Part shown: positions 26,401-33,090 of the stretch, piece by piece
Position numbering within the stretch: position 1 is the first letter of the stretch
Layout: each line of letters opens with the position of its first letter
Assembly (NCBI RefSeq): GCF_003270085.1
Contig: NZ_QFDQ01000015.1
Location: 1-40,598, forward strand
Source of the DNA: Streptomyces triticisoli
GTDB taxonomy: Bacteria; Actinomycetota; Actinomycetes; Streptomycetales; Streptomycetaceae
DNA length: 40,598 bases
Direction of reading: 5' to 3'
Translations under genes and position numbers: made by a program
The notes under the pieces: generated by a model
Told to the model about the DNA's origin: nothing
Seen by the model: the letters and a program-made list of their open reading frames with translations, nothing else
Database searches by the model: none

Positions 26401-26984
26401 GGGCCCAGTTCAACCGGGACCTGCGCATGGAGATGTCCCGGCCCGCGCTGATCGTCGACGTCCGCGGCAACGCCGGCGGCCACATCAGCGAACTGGTCAT
26501 AGAGAAGCTGACCCGGACCATTCTCGGCTGGGACCTGACCCGCAACGCCCAGCCGGTGTCGTACACCTCGGACGCGCCCCGCGGCCCGATCGTGGCCCTC
26601 GCCGACGAGGCGACCTCCTCCGACGGCGACATGATCACCGCGGCCTTCAGGCTGCTGAAGCTGGGCCCGGTGGTCGGTCAGCGCACCTGGGGCGGCGTGG
26701 TCGGCATGACCGGCCGGCACCGCCTCGGCGACGGCACGATCATCACGGTGCCGATGAACGCGGCCTGGTTCGACGCCTACGGCTGGTCCGTCGAGAACCG
26801 CGGCGTCGCCCCCGACGTGGAGAGCCTGCGCACCCCCCTGGACTGGGCCGAGGGCCGCCACGTCGAGATGGACGACGCCATCGAACTGGCCCTGGAACTC
26901 CTGGAGGCCAACCCGGCGGCGACCCCGCCCGACTACGGCGACGTACCCGACCGCTCACGGCCGAAGCTGCCCCCGCGCCGCTGA
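23409..26984 (+). CDS. tricorn-type protease (S41 family)
   Basis: This cytosolic 1191-residue peptidase would act on oligopeptides released by the proteasome or other proteases. Layout: a six-bladed propeller (about 1-310), a seven-bladed propeller (about 310-720) interrupted by a Gly/Pro/Thr-rich insertion (about 406-523), C1 domain, PDZ domain (about 855-945) and C2. Catalytic residues by comparison with Thermoplasma tricorn: S848-H849 in GTSHAYV, the nucleophile S1071 followed by D1072 in EATSSDGD, and E1129 in VENRGVAPD. Family members are about 1070 residues, so the insertion explains the extra length. The GTG has GGGAAG directly against it and no well-spaced ribosome-binding site, so the start is less certain than the rest. 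Confidence 0.9.
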   Translation: MSYLRLPHLSGDLLCFVAEDDLWLAPLDGAGRAWRLTVDRTKVGHPRFSPDGRHIAYTSWRSLVPEIHLVPVDGGPGRQLTYWGSTDTRVCGWAPPDEHGHLDILAVTSHGEPFSYFTWAYKVATDGSPGRKLPWGPVTDLQVADVDDGHRTLLLTGAPPHEPASWKRYRGGATGRLWLHGQRLLADIGGHLDCPMFVGGRIAFLSDHEGVGNLYSCAHDGSDLRRHTDHDAFYARHAASDGTRVVYQCAGDLWIVDDLSPDSVPRRLQVRLSGAQAGRRGYHVPAAQHVDGISVDETGRASAVVVRGSLHWLTHRDGPARTLIDTPGVRIRLPEMLGETGQVAYVTDAEGEDAVEIAHLPRATGARPPRRLASGRLGRVLELTSDPAGERLAIASHDGRLLLLDVAAGGSGATAAAGASGTVEDSGGWAATENSATAGGSADVGGPAGPGGPTDAGGPTGTSSPTEAGYPMRANAPADAGDPTGTSDPTDAGSPAGTSGPAASGAPGPRGAPGGGTAEGAGGGVTELVRSLNGPVRDLAFSPDGAWLTWSQPGVGRTLRQIRMARIKDRLTVDVTDGRFEDENPVFTRDGRYLAFLSWRGFDPVYDVHTGDLSFPLGCKPYLVPLSSATPSPFALNPEGRPAAGGLDPVEDEGAEEPGAVTVQLEGLESRVTPFPVIASKYSALCPVAGGGLVWLRWPISGALGETFVNPDDTSGRPTLEHFTLSKAKKYELVNHLDFFAVSGDGTRLVVADGGDLRAVPSTEVGDSDTTTWIDLRRILHVVDPPAEWRQSYEEAGRLIRAYFWEPEMCGIDWDGVLAQYRPLVERVASPDEFADLLREVLGELGTSHAYVAAARRNEGPAHYQRRQGLLGANLVSRDGRWTVKRILPGDSSDSRARSPLAGTGIREGAVLTQVDGRPVDPVAGPYPLLAGSGGTTVELTFEPAEGGPPRRVAIVPLIDERPLRYQDWVAKRRAVVRELSGGRCGYLHIPDMGGSGWAQFNRDLRMEMSRPALIVDVRGNAGGHISELVIEKLTRTILGWDLTRNAQPVSYTSDAPRGPIVALADEATSSDGDMITAAFRLLKLGPVVGQRTWGGVVGMTGRHRLGDGTIITVPMNAAWFDAYGWSVENRGVAPDVESLRTPLDWAEGRHVEMDDAIELALELLEANPAATPPDYGDVPDRSRPKLPPRR
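24627..24977. repeat. low-complexity repeat region inside the tricorn gene
   Basis: Short units such as GGCGGCCCCACAGACGCG and GGCACGAGC recur with small changes, mostly in multiples of three, encoding a run of G, P, T, D and S with the pattern GGPTDAGGPTGTSSP. The reading frame is kept throughout, and the propeller sequence resumes at VTELVRSLNG. This looks like expansion of a surface loop in a propeller blade. Confidence 0.8.
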
Positions 26985-27014
26985 GCCCGCCTGCCGGTGA
27001 ACACCCGTCACCAA

Positions 27015-27049
27015 ACGTGGGGTGCCCCAACACACGGGGCACCCCACGT
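27015..27049. terminator. bidirectional terminator between tricorn and the small hydrophilic gene
   Basis: A perfect 14-bp stem (ACGTGGGGTGCCCC with its complement) encloses the 7-nt loop AACACAC. It lies between two convergent genes, 31 bp after one stop and 37 bp from the other. Confidence 0.85.
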
Positions 27050-27085
27050 CGTTACGGTCGAAGCCGAGCGCGGCGACAACAGTGA

Positions 27086-27271
27086 CTACCGGTCGTAGTC
27101 CTCGTTGCGGCGACCCTCCGTCTCGTCGCGCGTGCCCTCCATGCCCTGCCGGGCACGGTCACGCTCCTGGGAGGCGCGCTGGCCCGCCTTCTCCCGGCCC
27201 TCGCCGGACCTCTCCTTGCCCTGCCGACGCGCCTGCTCGGTCTGTTCCTGGGACTTGTCCTTCATGCCCAT
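27086..27271 (-). CDS. small highly charged hydrophilic protein
   Basis: The 61-residue product consists almost entirely of K, R, E, D, Q and G (start MGMKDKSQEQTEQARRQGKE) with no hydrophobic core, so it is probably disordered. GGGAG lies 8 nt before the ATG. Small proteins like this in Streptomyces and other bacteria resemble stress-induced hydrophilins or CsbD/KGG-type proteins in composition, but no definite family motif is visible. It is separated by 95 bp from the dehydrogenase module and has a terminator beyond its end. Confidence 0.7.
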   Translation of the reverse strand: MGMKDKSQEQTEQARRQGKERSGEGREKAGQRASQERDRARQGMEGTRDETEGRRNEDYDR

Positions 27272-27366
27272 GCTGTTCACTCCCGTATGGGTGAGGATGA
27301 TCCCCACGTGGGCGAGGGGATCGGCCTCGACCAGATTCACACGGGCGGTGACCCTGCGCATGTCGA

Positions 27367-28260
27367 TCAGTGACGGTACGTGGTTGAGGTCGTCCGGTGC
27401 TGCTCGTCGGCCGCCCCGCCCGCGCCGACCAGCCCGGTCCGCACGCCCGTCAGCCGGTCCGCGAACCGCCGCATCTCCCGCTGCCCCACGGTCCCGATGA
27501 TCCCCGGCAGATACCCGCGCACGCCCTGCGTCCCCCGCAGCCACCACTGCCCGTACACATGGCCGGCGCGCCGCTCGATCCCGGCCACGATCCGGTCCAC
27601 CGCCGGTCCCAGCGGGTAGGTCTTGTTCGCCGGCCACGGCAGCCGCTGCCTCAACTCCCGCATGACGTCGTCCTGGTCGGCCCCGCGCACCATGTCGGTG
27701 TCGGTCCAGGACAGATACGCGACGCCCACCCGCACGCCCCTGTGGCCGACTTCGGCGCGCAGGCTGTGCGCGTACGCCTCCACACCGGACTTGGAGGCGC
27801 AGTACGCCGTCATCATCGGCGCCGGGGTGATCGCGGCGAGCGAGGCGATCTGCAGCAGATAGCCCCGGCTCTCGGTGAGCGCCGGCAGGAACGCCCGCCC
27901 GGTGACCGCCGATCCGATGAGGTTGACCTCGATCACCCGCCGCCAGGCCTCCGGATCGGACTCGGTGAACGGACCGCCGCTCGCCACACCGGCGTTGGCG
28001 ACCACGATGTCGACCTTCCCGAACCGCTCCCTGACCTCCGCCGCGACCCGGGTCATCGCCTCGTGGTCGGTGACGTCGGCGTGCCAGTGGGCGCTCTCGC
28101 CGTGCAGCCGCTCACCGACCTGCTTGAGCGCGTCCGGCTCCAGCCCGACCAGCGCGATCCTCGCGCCGCGCGCGGACAGCTTGCGCGCGAGCAGCTCACC
28201 GACGCCCCGCGCGGCCCCCGTGACGACCGCGACCTGCCCTTCCAGGCCCACCCTGCTCAT
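27367..28260 (-). CDS. short-chain dehydrogenase/reductase module with its own start site
   Basis: The SDR domain can also be made separately: an ATG at 28260 is preceded by AAGGAGG at 5 nt, the strongest ribosome-binding site in this region. The 297-residue product has the NAD(P) motif TGAARGVGE (Rossmann TGxxxGxG), NAGVASGGPF, the catalytic Ser in LLQIASLAA and YCASK (Tyr-x-x-x-Lys). It ends with a tail typical of SDRs paired with Baeyer-Villiger-type monooxygenases. This is the 3' part of the longer frame 27367-29733 listed separately; both products are possible. Confidence 0.8.
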   Translation of the reverse strand: MSRVGLEGQVAVVTGAARGVGELLARKLSARGARIALVGLEPDALKQVGERLHGESAHWHADVTDHEAMTRVAAEVRERFGKVDIVVANAGVASGGPFTESDPEAWRRVIEVNLIGSAVTGRAFLPALTESRGYLLQIASLAAITPAPMMTAYCASKSGVEAYAHSLRAEVGHRGVRVGVAYLSWTDTDMVRGADQDDVMRELRQRLPWPANKTYPLGPAVDRIVAGIERRAGHVYGQWWLRGTQGVRGYLPGIIGTVGQREMRRFADRLTGVRTGLVGAGGAADEQHRTTSTTYRH

Positions 28261-29733
28261 GCGCCCTCCTTGATCCGTGCGTCGTCGTTGACCCGTGCGT
28301 CGTCCTTGATCCGTGCGTCGTCGTTGCCGTGCCCGCGTGCCCGCCCGGTCGCCCGCACCGCTCGCGTCCAGGTACCAGCTGGTGCAGCCGCCGGTGTTCC
28401 ACACCGTGCGCTTCATGCGCTCCTGCACCTTGCGGTTCCAGGCGTTCACGGCACTGGGCCGGGCGTCGAGGGCGGCCCGGCCGCCGAGGACCTCCAACTG
28501 CCGCAGGAAGTCGGCCATGTAGTTCAGCTGGGACTCGATCATCAGGATCATCGAGGAGTTCCCGAGGCCGGTGTTGGGCCCGATGATCGTCATCCAGTTC
28601 GGGAAGCCGGCCGCGGAGGCGCCGCGCAGCGCCGCCATGCCGTCCTTCCAGGTCTCGGCGAGCGTACGGCCGTCCGCGCCGACGACCCGCTCGGCGATCG
28701 GCAGGTCGGTGACGTGGAAGCCCGTACCGAAGACGATCACGTCCACCTCGGCCTCGGTGCCGTCGGCGGCGACGACGGTCGACCCGCGGACCTCGCTGAG
28801 CCCGCTCGCGACCACGTCCACGTTGTCCTGCGTGAGCGCCGGGTAGTACGTGTTGGACAGCAGGATCCGCTTGCAGCCGATGCGGTAGTCCGGGGTGAGC
28901 CTGGCGCGCAGCTCCGGGTCCTTGACGGCGCGGGCCATGTTGCGCTTGGCCAAGTGCTCGACGAGACCGAGCTCGTTGGGGTGCTTCGTGAACGCCTGGA
29001 CCTGCAACTCCCGGATGCCCCACAGCAGTCCGCGGCGCAGCTGCGTGGTGAACGGCAGCGTGCGGTGCAGTGTGCGCTCCACTCCGCTGATCGCGCGGTC
29101 GACGCGGGGCAGCACCCACGGCGGGGTGCGCTGGAAGACGGTGAGCCGGGCGACCTCCGGCTGGATGGACGGCACGATCTGGATGGCGGAGGCGCCGGTG
29201 CCGACCATGGCGACCCGCTTGCCGGCGAGGTCGTGGCCGTGGTCCCAGCGGGCGGAGTGGAAGACCTTGCCGGGGAAGGAGTCGAGCCCCGGAACGGCCG
29301 GTACCTTCGGGTCGGACAGCGGCCCGGTCGCGGAGACGACGACGTCGGCGGAGAGGTTCCCGCCGGTGGTCTCGATGTCCCAGCGCAGCTTCTCCGCGTT
29401 CCAGGTCATCTTCTTGACCTCGGAGTCGAAGCGGATGTGCGGGCGGAGGTGGAAGACGTCCGTGACGTGCTCCAGGTAGGCGCGGATGTGCTCCTGCCCG
29501 GAGAAGGTGCGCGGCCAGTCGGGGTTGGGCGCGAAGGAGAACGAGTACAGGTGCGAGGGCACGTCGCAGGCGCACCCCGGATAGCTGTTGTCGCGCCAGG
29601 TGCCGCCGACACTGCCGGCCCTCTCCAGTACGACGAAGTCGGTGATCCCCTCCCGGCGCAGCCGCACGGCGGCACCCAGCCCGCCGAAGCCGGATCCGAT
29701 CACCGCCACCCGCACATGTCGGTGCTCCGACAT
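27367..29733 (-). CDS. flavin-containing monooxygenase fused in frame to SDR
   Basis: One uninterrupted frame of 788 codons runs from an ATG at 29733 (GGGAGGGG upstream). Residues 1 to about 465 are a group B flavin monooxygenase of the Baeyer-Villiger type: FAD motif GSGFGGLGAA near the start, GTWRDNSYPG, the NADPH motif VGTGASAIQ and FGTGFHVTD. The usual C-terminal end after GGCTSWYLD is missing. Instead an Arg/Thr/Gln repeat of about 30 residues, coded by an 18-bp DNA repeat, leads without a stop into the SDR. The pair would oxidise a ketone or hydrophobic substrate and handle the related alcohol (inference). Whether the fusion is made, or translation restarts at 28260, is open. Confidence 0.75.
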   Translation of the reverse strand: MSEHRHVRVAVIGSGFGGLGAAVRLRREGITDFVVLERAGSVGGTWRDNSYPGCACDVPSHLYSFSFAPNPDWPRTFSGQEHIRAYLEHVTDVFHLRPHIRFDSEVKKMTWNAEKLRWDIETTGGNLSADVVVSATGPLSDPKVPAVPGLDSFPGKVFHSARWDHGHDLAGKRVAMVGTGASAIQIVPSIQPEVARLTVFQRTPPWVLPRVDRAISGVERTLHRTLPFTTQLRRGLLWGIRELQVQAFTKHPNELGLVEHLAKRNMARAVKDPELRARLTPDYRIGCKRILLSNTYYPALTQDNVDVVASGLSEVRGSTVVAADGTEAEVDVIVFGTGFHVTDLPIAERVVGADGRTLAETWKDGMAALRGASAAGFPNWMTIIGPNTGLGNSSMILMIESQLNYMADFLRQLEVLGGRAALDARPSAVNAWNRKVQERMKRTVWNTGGCTSWYLDASGAGDRAGTRARQRRRTDQGRRTGQRRRTDQGGRMSRVGLEGQVAVVTGAARGVGELLARKLSARGARIALVGLEPDALKQVGERLHGESAHWHADVTDHEAMTRVAAEVRERFGKVDIVVANAGVASGGPFTESDPEAWRRVIEVNLIGSAVTGRAFLPALTESRGYLLQIASLAAITPAPMMTAYCASKSGVEAYAHSLRAEVGHRGVRVGVAYLSWTDTDMVRGADQDDVMRELRQRLPWPANKTYPLGPAVDRIVAGIERRAGHVYGQWWLRGTQGVRGYLPGIIGTVGQREMRRFADRLTGVRTGLVGAGGAADEQHRTTSTTYRH
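28270..28323. repeat. 18-bp tandem repeat (3 units) in the monooxygenase-SDR junction
   Basis: Three units TTGAtCCGTGCGTCGTCg (plus strand) follow one another with two base changes in the middle unit. Being 18 bp long, they keep the reading frame and encode the six-residue phrase RRRTDQ or GRRTGQ. They lie exactly where the monooxygenase stop codon would be expected. Confidence 0.9.
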
Positions 29734-29787
29734 CGCACCCCTCCCTGCCTCGCGTCCTGCGACTCGCGTCCAGCCCTCAGCGACTCT

Positions 29788-29803
29788 GCCAGTGAACACT
29801 GGC
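29788..29803. promoter_or_regulatory. palindromic operator candidate between monooxygenase and merR genes
   Basis: GCCAGTG-AA-CACTGGC is a perfect 7-bp inverted repeat, 55 bp upstream of the monooxygenase ATG and 111 bp upstream of the MerR gene. A regulator of the monooxygenase-SDR unit could bind here. Confidence 0.5.
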
Positions 29804-29913
29804 GTAATGGGGAGCGTAGAGGAGGTGCGTACTGATGGGTAGAGGCCCGACCACAGCGTTTTGCATCAGCGGCTGCCGCCGCGGGCACCGCTGGTACAAC
29901 ATAGGCTGCTGCC

Positions 29914-30591
29914 GTGGCAGAAGACGGTGGAGAGCGCGGCGGACAGGCTGGAGGCCCACGCGAGTACCGCATGGAGGAACTGGCCCGCCTGGCCGGCATC
30001 ACCGTGCGCACCCTGCGCTTCTACCGCGAGCGCAAGCTGATCCCGCCGCCGCGTCGCGAGGGCCGTATCGCCTGGTACGACGACCGTCACCTGGCCCGCC
30101 TGCGCACGATCTCGGCGCTGCTGGAACGCGGCCACACGCTCAGCGGCATAGCGGAACTGGCCGAGGCCTTCGACCACGGCCGGGACGTCGGCGACCTGCT
30201 GGGCCTGGGCGCCCCGACGGAGGAGACCCCGGTCCGCCTCACCCCGGAAGACCTCGCCGACCACTTCGCCGGCGAGGTCACCGCCGAGAACCTGGCCGCC
30301 GCCATGGAGCTCGGCTACGTCGGCACCGACGGCGGCGAGATCGTCCACGTCAGCCGCCGCCTGCTGGACGTCTCCTCCGCCCTGGTCCGCGAGGGCATCC
30401 CCCTCGCGGAAGTCCTCGACGCCGGCCGCCGCGTCCGCGAACACGCCGACGCCCTGGCCGCCCTCTTCACCGACCTGATCCTCCGCCACGCCCCCGAGGG
30501 GGATCTCCCGCGCCTGCGCCCGTTGGCGAAGAGCGTGGTGGACGCGGAACTGTCGATGGCGCTGGACCGCAGGGCGCGCAAACAGCCGTAG
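29914..30591 (+). CDS. MerR family transcriptional regulator
   Basis: The 225-residue protein has a short acidic/Gly-rich lead, then the MerR winged helix YRMEELARLAGITVRTLRFYRERKL and the wing GRIAWYDDRHLARLRTI (about 20-70). A long C-terminal helical domain has no Cys cluster, so a metal sensor is unlikely. The GTG lacks a ribosome-binding site; TAGGCT ends 6 nt upstream, compatible with a leaderless message. It is divergent from the monooxygenase-SDR genes and may control them (inference). Confidence 0.87.
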   Translation: MAEDGGERGGQAGGPREYRMEELARLAGITVRTLRFYRERKLIPPPRREGRIAWYDDRHLARLRTISALLERGHTLSGIAELAEAFDHGRDVGDLLGLGAPTEETPVRLTPEDLADHFAGEVTAENLAAAMELGYVGTDGGEIVHVSRRLLDVSSALVREGIPLAEVLDAGRRVREHADALAALFTDLILRHAPEGDLPRLRPLAKSVVDAELSMALDRRARKQP

Positions 30592-30610
30592 CGGAGACTC
30601 TCGGCGGGCC

Positions 30611-31414
30611 CTAAAGGTCGTAGACGACGGTCACCGGCGCGTGGTCGGACCACCGCTCGGCATGCGTGGCCGCCCGCTCCACGAACCCCTTGACGGCCTT
30701 GGCGGCGAGCCCGGGCGTGGACACGTGGTAGTCGATGCGCCACCCCGCGTCGTTGTCGAAGGCCCGCCCCCGGTAGGACCACCAGGTGTACGGCCCCGCC
30801 ACGCCCGGATGCAGAGCACGCACGACATCGACGTACCCGCCGGCGGTCGGGGCGAAGACGGTGTCCAGCCACTCCCGCTCCTCCGGCAGGAAGCCGGAGT
30901 TCTTGATGTTGCCGCGCCAGTTCTTGAGGTCGGCCTGCTGGTGGGCGATGTTCCAGTCGCCGCAGACGAGGACCTCGCGCCCGTCGGCGGCGGCCCGCTC
31001 GCGCAGCCCCTTCAGATGGGCGAGGAACTCGCCCATGAAACGGATCTTCTCGTCCTGCCGCTCGGTGCCGACCTCGCCGGAGGGGAGATAGAGGGAGGCG
31101 ACCGTCACACCCGGCAGGTCGGCCTCGACGTACCGCCCGCTGCCGTCGAACTCGGCGGACCCGAAGCCGATTTGAACCCGGTCGGGTTCGCGCCGCGTGT
31201 AGAGCGAGACTCCGGCGCGGCCCTTGGCGGCGGCGGGCGCGTGCACGACGTGCCAGCCGTCGGGCGTGCGGACGTGCTCGGGCAGCTGGTGGGGCTCGGC
31301 GCGCACCTCCTGCAGGCACAGCACGTCGGCCTGGGTCCCGGCGAGCCACTCCACGAAGCCCTTCTTGGCGGCGGCGCGCAGTCCATTCACATTTACGGAG
31401 GTCACGGTGAACAC
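30611..31414 (-). CDS. xth: exodeoxyribonuclease III (AP endonuclease family)
   Basis: The 267-residue enzyme belongs to the ExoIII/APE1 family that cuts 5' of abasic sites and degrades 3' ends in base excision repair. It shows TVTSVNVNGLRAA, the metal-binding Glu in CLQEVRAE, VCGDWNIAHQQADLKNW with the catalytic Asp and Asn, WRIDYHVST and the closing SDHAPVTV. The start is a GTG; TATGGT ends 6 nt before it and there is no ribosome-binding site, so a leaderless message is likely. It is divergent from the GNAT gene. Confidence 0.93.
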   Translation of the reverse strand: MFTVTSVNVNGLRAAAKKGFVEWLAGTQADVLCLQEVRAEPHQLPEHVRTPDGWHVVHAPAAAKGRAGVSLYTRREPDRVQIGFGSAEFDGSGRYVEADLPGVTVASLYLPSGEVGTERQDEKIRFMGEFLAHLKGLRERAAADGREVLVCGDWNIAHQQADLKNWRGNIKNSGFLPEEREWLDTVFAPTAGGYVDVVRALHPGVAGPYTWWSYRGRAFDNDAGWRIDYHVSTPGLAAKAVKGFVERAATHAERWSDHAPVTVVYDL

Positions 31415-31498
31415 GGGGGCACCATACCGGCACACTGGACGAGGTCTTTTCGAAGACCGCGCCCTTGCCCGCTGCCGCATCGACATACGGTTTCCCAC

Positions 31499-31975
31499 AT
31501 GCATATCCGCCCAGTCCCCTTCGACCACCCCGACGCCGTCAAGCTGAACGACGAGGTCCAGGCCGAGTACCACGTCCGCTACGGCGACGGCGGCGACGCC
31601 ACGCCCCTCGACCCGGCCGACTTCCGGCCCCCGAACGGCGCGTACCTGATCGCCTACGACGAGGACGGCACTCCCGTCGCCACGGGCGGCTGGCGCAGCC
31701 AGGACAAGAACCCCGAGGGCAACGAGGACGGCGACGCGGAACTGAAGCGGATGTACGTGATCCGGTCGATGCGCGGCCGCGGCCTGGCCCGTCGCGTCCT
31801 CGCCGCCCTGGAGGCCGACGCCCGCGCCGCCGGCCGCCTCCGCATGGTCCTGGAAACCGGCGACCAGCAACCGGAGGCCATCGCCCTCTACACCTCCAGC
31901 GGCTACGAACCGTGCACCAAGTTCGGCTACTACCGCGAGTACGAGTCGAGCATGTGCTTCGCGAAGACGCTGTAG
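31499..31975 (+). CDS. GNAT family N-acetyltransferase
   Basis: The 158-residue GCN5-type acetyltransferase has motif A as KRMYVIRSMRGRGLARRVL (the RGRGLA loop binds acetyl-CoA pyrophosphate) and motif B as ALYTSSGYEP with a Tyr near the end. The substrate is unknown. The ATG has no ribosome-binding site; TACGGT ends 7 nt upstream. It starts 84 bp from the divergent xth start. Confidence 0.88.
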   Translation: MHIRPVPFDHPDAVKLNDEVQAEYHVRYGDGGDATPLDPADFRPPNGAYLIAYDEDGTPVATGGWRSQDKNPEGNEDGDAELKRMYVIRSMRGRGLARRVLAALEADARAAGRLRMVLETGDQQPEAIALYTSSGYEPCTKFGYYREYESSMCFAKTL

Positions 31976-32018
31976 GGCGCGCCGGCAGGGCGGGGGCCCG
32001 AGCTCGGACCCGGACCCG

Positions 32019-32450
32019 TCAGAGCTTCCCGCCGATCTCACACGCCCGGCACGGCGGCCGGCCGCACGTGCACTGCATGAGGGCGTCGAGGACCTCGCGG
32101 TCGTGGTAGAGGCACTCGTCCCTGCAGGTGTGGCGCGGGATGAACCCTGCCGGGATCTCATCGGGCCACGGCTCGTGACCGTCCCGGCAGCGGGCGAACC
32201 GCTCGGGGTCGGCGGAGTGCAGGTCGTGCATGCTCGACCGCGCCTCGTCCTCCAGCTCCCGCACCCGCTTCAGCAGGCCGTTCAGCTCGGCGGCGATGCC
32301 GGAGTACCGGTCGGCGCCGGTCCTCACGTGCGCGGCCCGCAGCGCCATCGCCGCGTTGCCCAGAAACCTGCCGGCATCCTGAAGGTCGGTCACGTGATGC
32401 AACTGAATGCCGTTCACGCCCCGTACCCACACGGCGTCCGCGTTGCTCAC
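32019..32450 (-). CDS. hypothetical protein with Cys-rich C-terminus
   Basis: The 143-residue protein is not recognised. The first two thirds look helical (LQDAGRFLGNAAMALRAAHVR, LNGLLKRVRELEDEARSSMHDL). The last 35 residues hold seven Cys and one His in the order C-x3-C-x2-H..C-x-C-x4-C-x2-C, plausible for a zinc or iron-sulfur site, and end EIGGKL. The GTG at 32450 is chosen because GGAAGG lies 8 nt upstream. It is convergent with the GNAT gene and divergent from fmdB. Confidence 0.65.
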   Translation of the reverse strand: MSNADAVWVRGVNGIQLHHVTDLQDAGRFLGNAAMALRAAHVRTGADRYSGIAAELNGLLKRVRELEDEARSSMHDLHSADPERFARCRDGHEPWPDEIPAGFIPRHTCRDECLYHDREVLDALMQCTCGRPPCRACEIGGKL

Positions 32451-32556
32451 TGGCCCGCCCTTCCGGTGTCCACCTTGGTTTCGCTGGGAAATCAGTCCGT
32501 TTACGGAAACTAAGGGCCCGGGCCGCGACCGTCCAGCACATTTCGGAGTGAGCCGA

Positions 32557-32589
32557 CTCACAGGGCACTCATAGGGCACTCACAGGGCA
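32557..32589. repeat. three 11-bp direct repeats upstream of fmdB-fmdA
   Basis: CTCAcAGGGCA occurs three times head to tail, with one base change in the middle unit. The period is close to one helical turn, so bound proteins would line up on one face. They start 133 bp before the fmdB ATG and 107 bp upstream of the divergent hypothetical gene. Confidence 0.7.
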
Positions 32590-32721
32590 TGACGTGCTGG
32601 ATTTGACACGTGCACTTACGGACCGTCTCCTGGAAGGAGAGATGCGCTGCATGGAGTGCGCTTTTCGGAGCGCGCCGCACGCACTCGGGTTGGCCGGCGT
32701 CCACCGGTTTACGGAGTGGTG

Positions 32722-33000
32722 ATGGCGACCTATCAATATCTATGCAGCCACTGTGGGCCATTCGACGTGAAGTTGACGATCGGAACGGCGCCCGCATCCT
32801 ACGACTGCCCTGTCTGCACAGGGGCTGCGAGACGCGCGTATTCCTCGGTCGGCCTCGCGCTGACCTCGAAAGCGACCGCCGCCCTCCATCAGCGGGAAGA
32901 GCAGACCCGCGAGGCCCCGCCCGTGATCTCCGAAGTGCCGCCGCGCGCAAGGGCGGAACGGCGCCCACACCCCGCGATCTCGCGGTTGCCGCGCCCTTGA
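32722..33000 (+). CDS. fmdB: FmdB family zinc-ribbon protein
   Basis: The 92-residue protein has the FmdB fold at its start: MATYQYLCSHCGPFDV with CxxC, then YDCPVC with the second CxxC. The rest is Ala/Arg/Pro-rich. In Methylophilus FmdB was described as a regulator of formamidase; in most bacteria its job is not clear. GGAG lies 6 nt before the ATG. It precedes fmdA by 90 bp, the classical arrangement. Confidence 0.88.
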   Translation: MATYQYLCSHCGPFDVKLTIGTAPASYDCPVCTGAARRAYSSVGLALTSKATAALHQREEQTREAPPVISEVPPRARAERRPHPAISRLPRP

Positions 33001-33090
33001 GGCCTGTGGCCACAACCCCGGTGGTGGTGCCCGCGCAACCGGACAACCGGGCCAGAAGCCCGGTCCAGGAACGAGGAATGAGGATCCGTC

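Noticed and set aside
29777..29959. Short minus-strand frame upstream of the monooxygenase gene
   Set aside because: It runs across the divergent regulatory region and the start of merR, has no ribosome-binding site, and its product is low in plausible structure.
31160..31185. GATTTGAACCC matching part of the tRNA-Ala T arm, as a possible att site
   Set aside because: Only 11 bases match, and they lie inside the conserved coding sequence of xth.
32603..32608. TTGACA upstream of fmdB as a -35 box
   Set aside because: No acceptable -10 hexamer occurs at 16-19 nt downstream; left out as a promoter.
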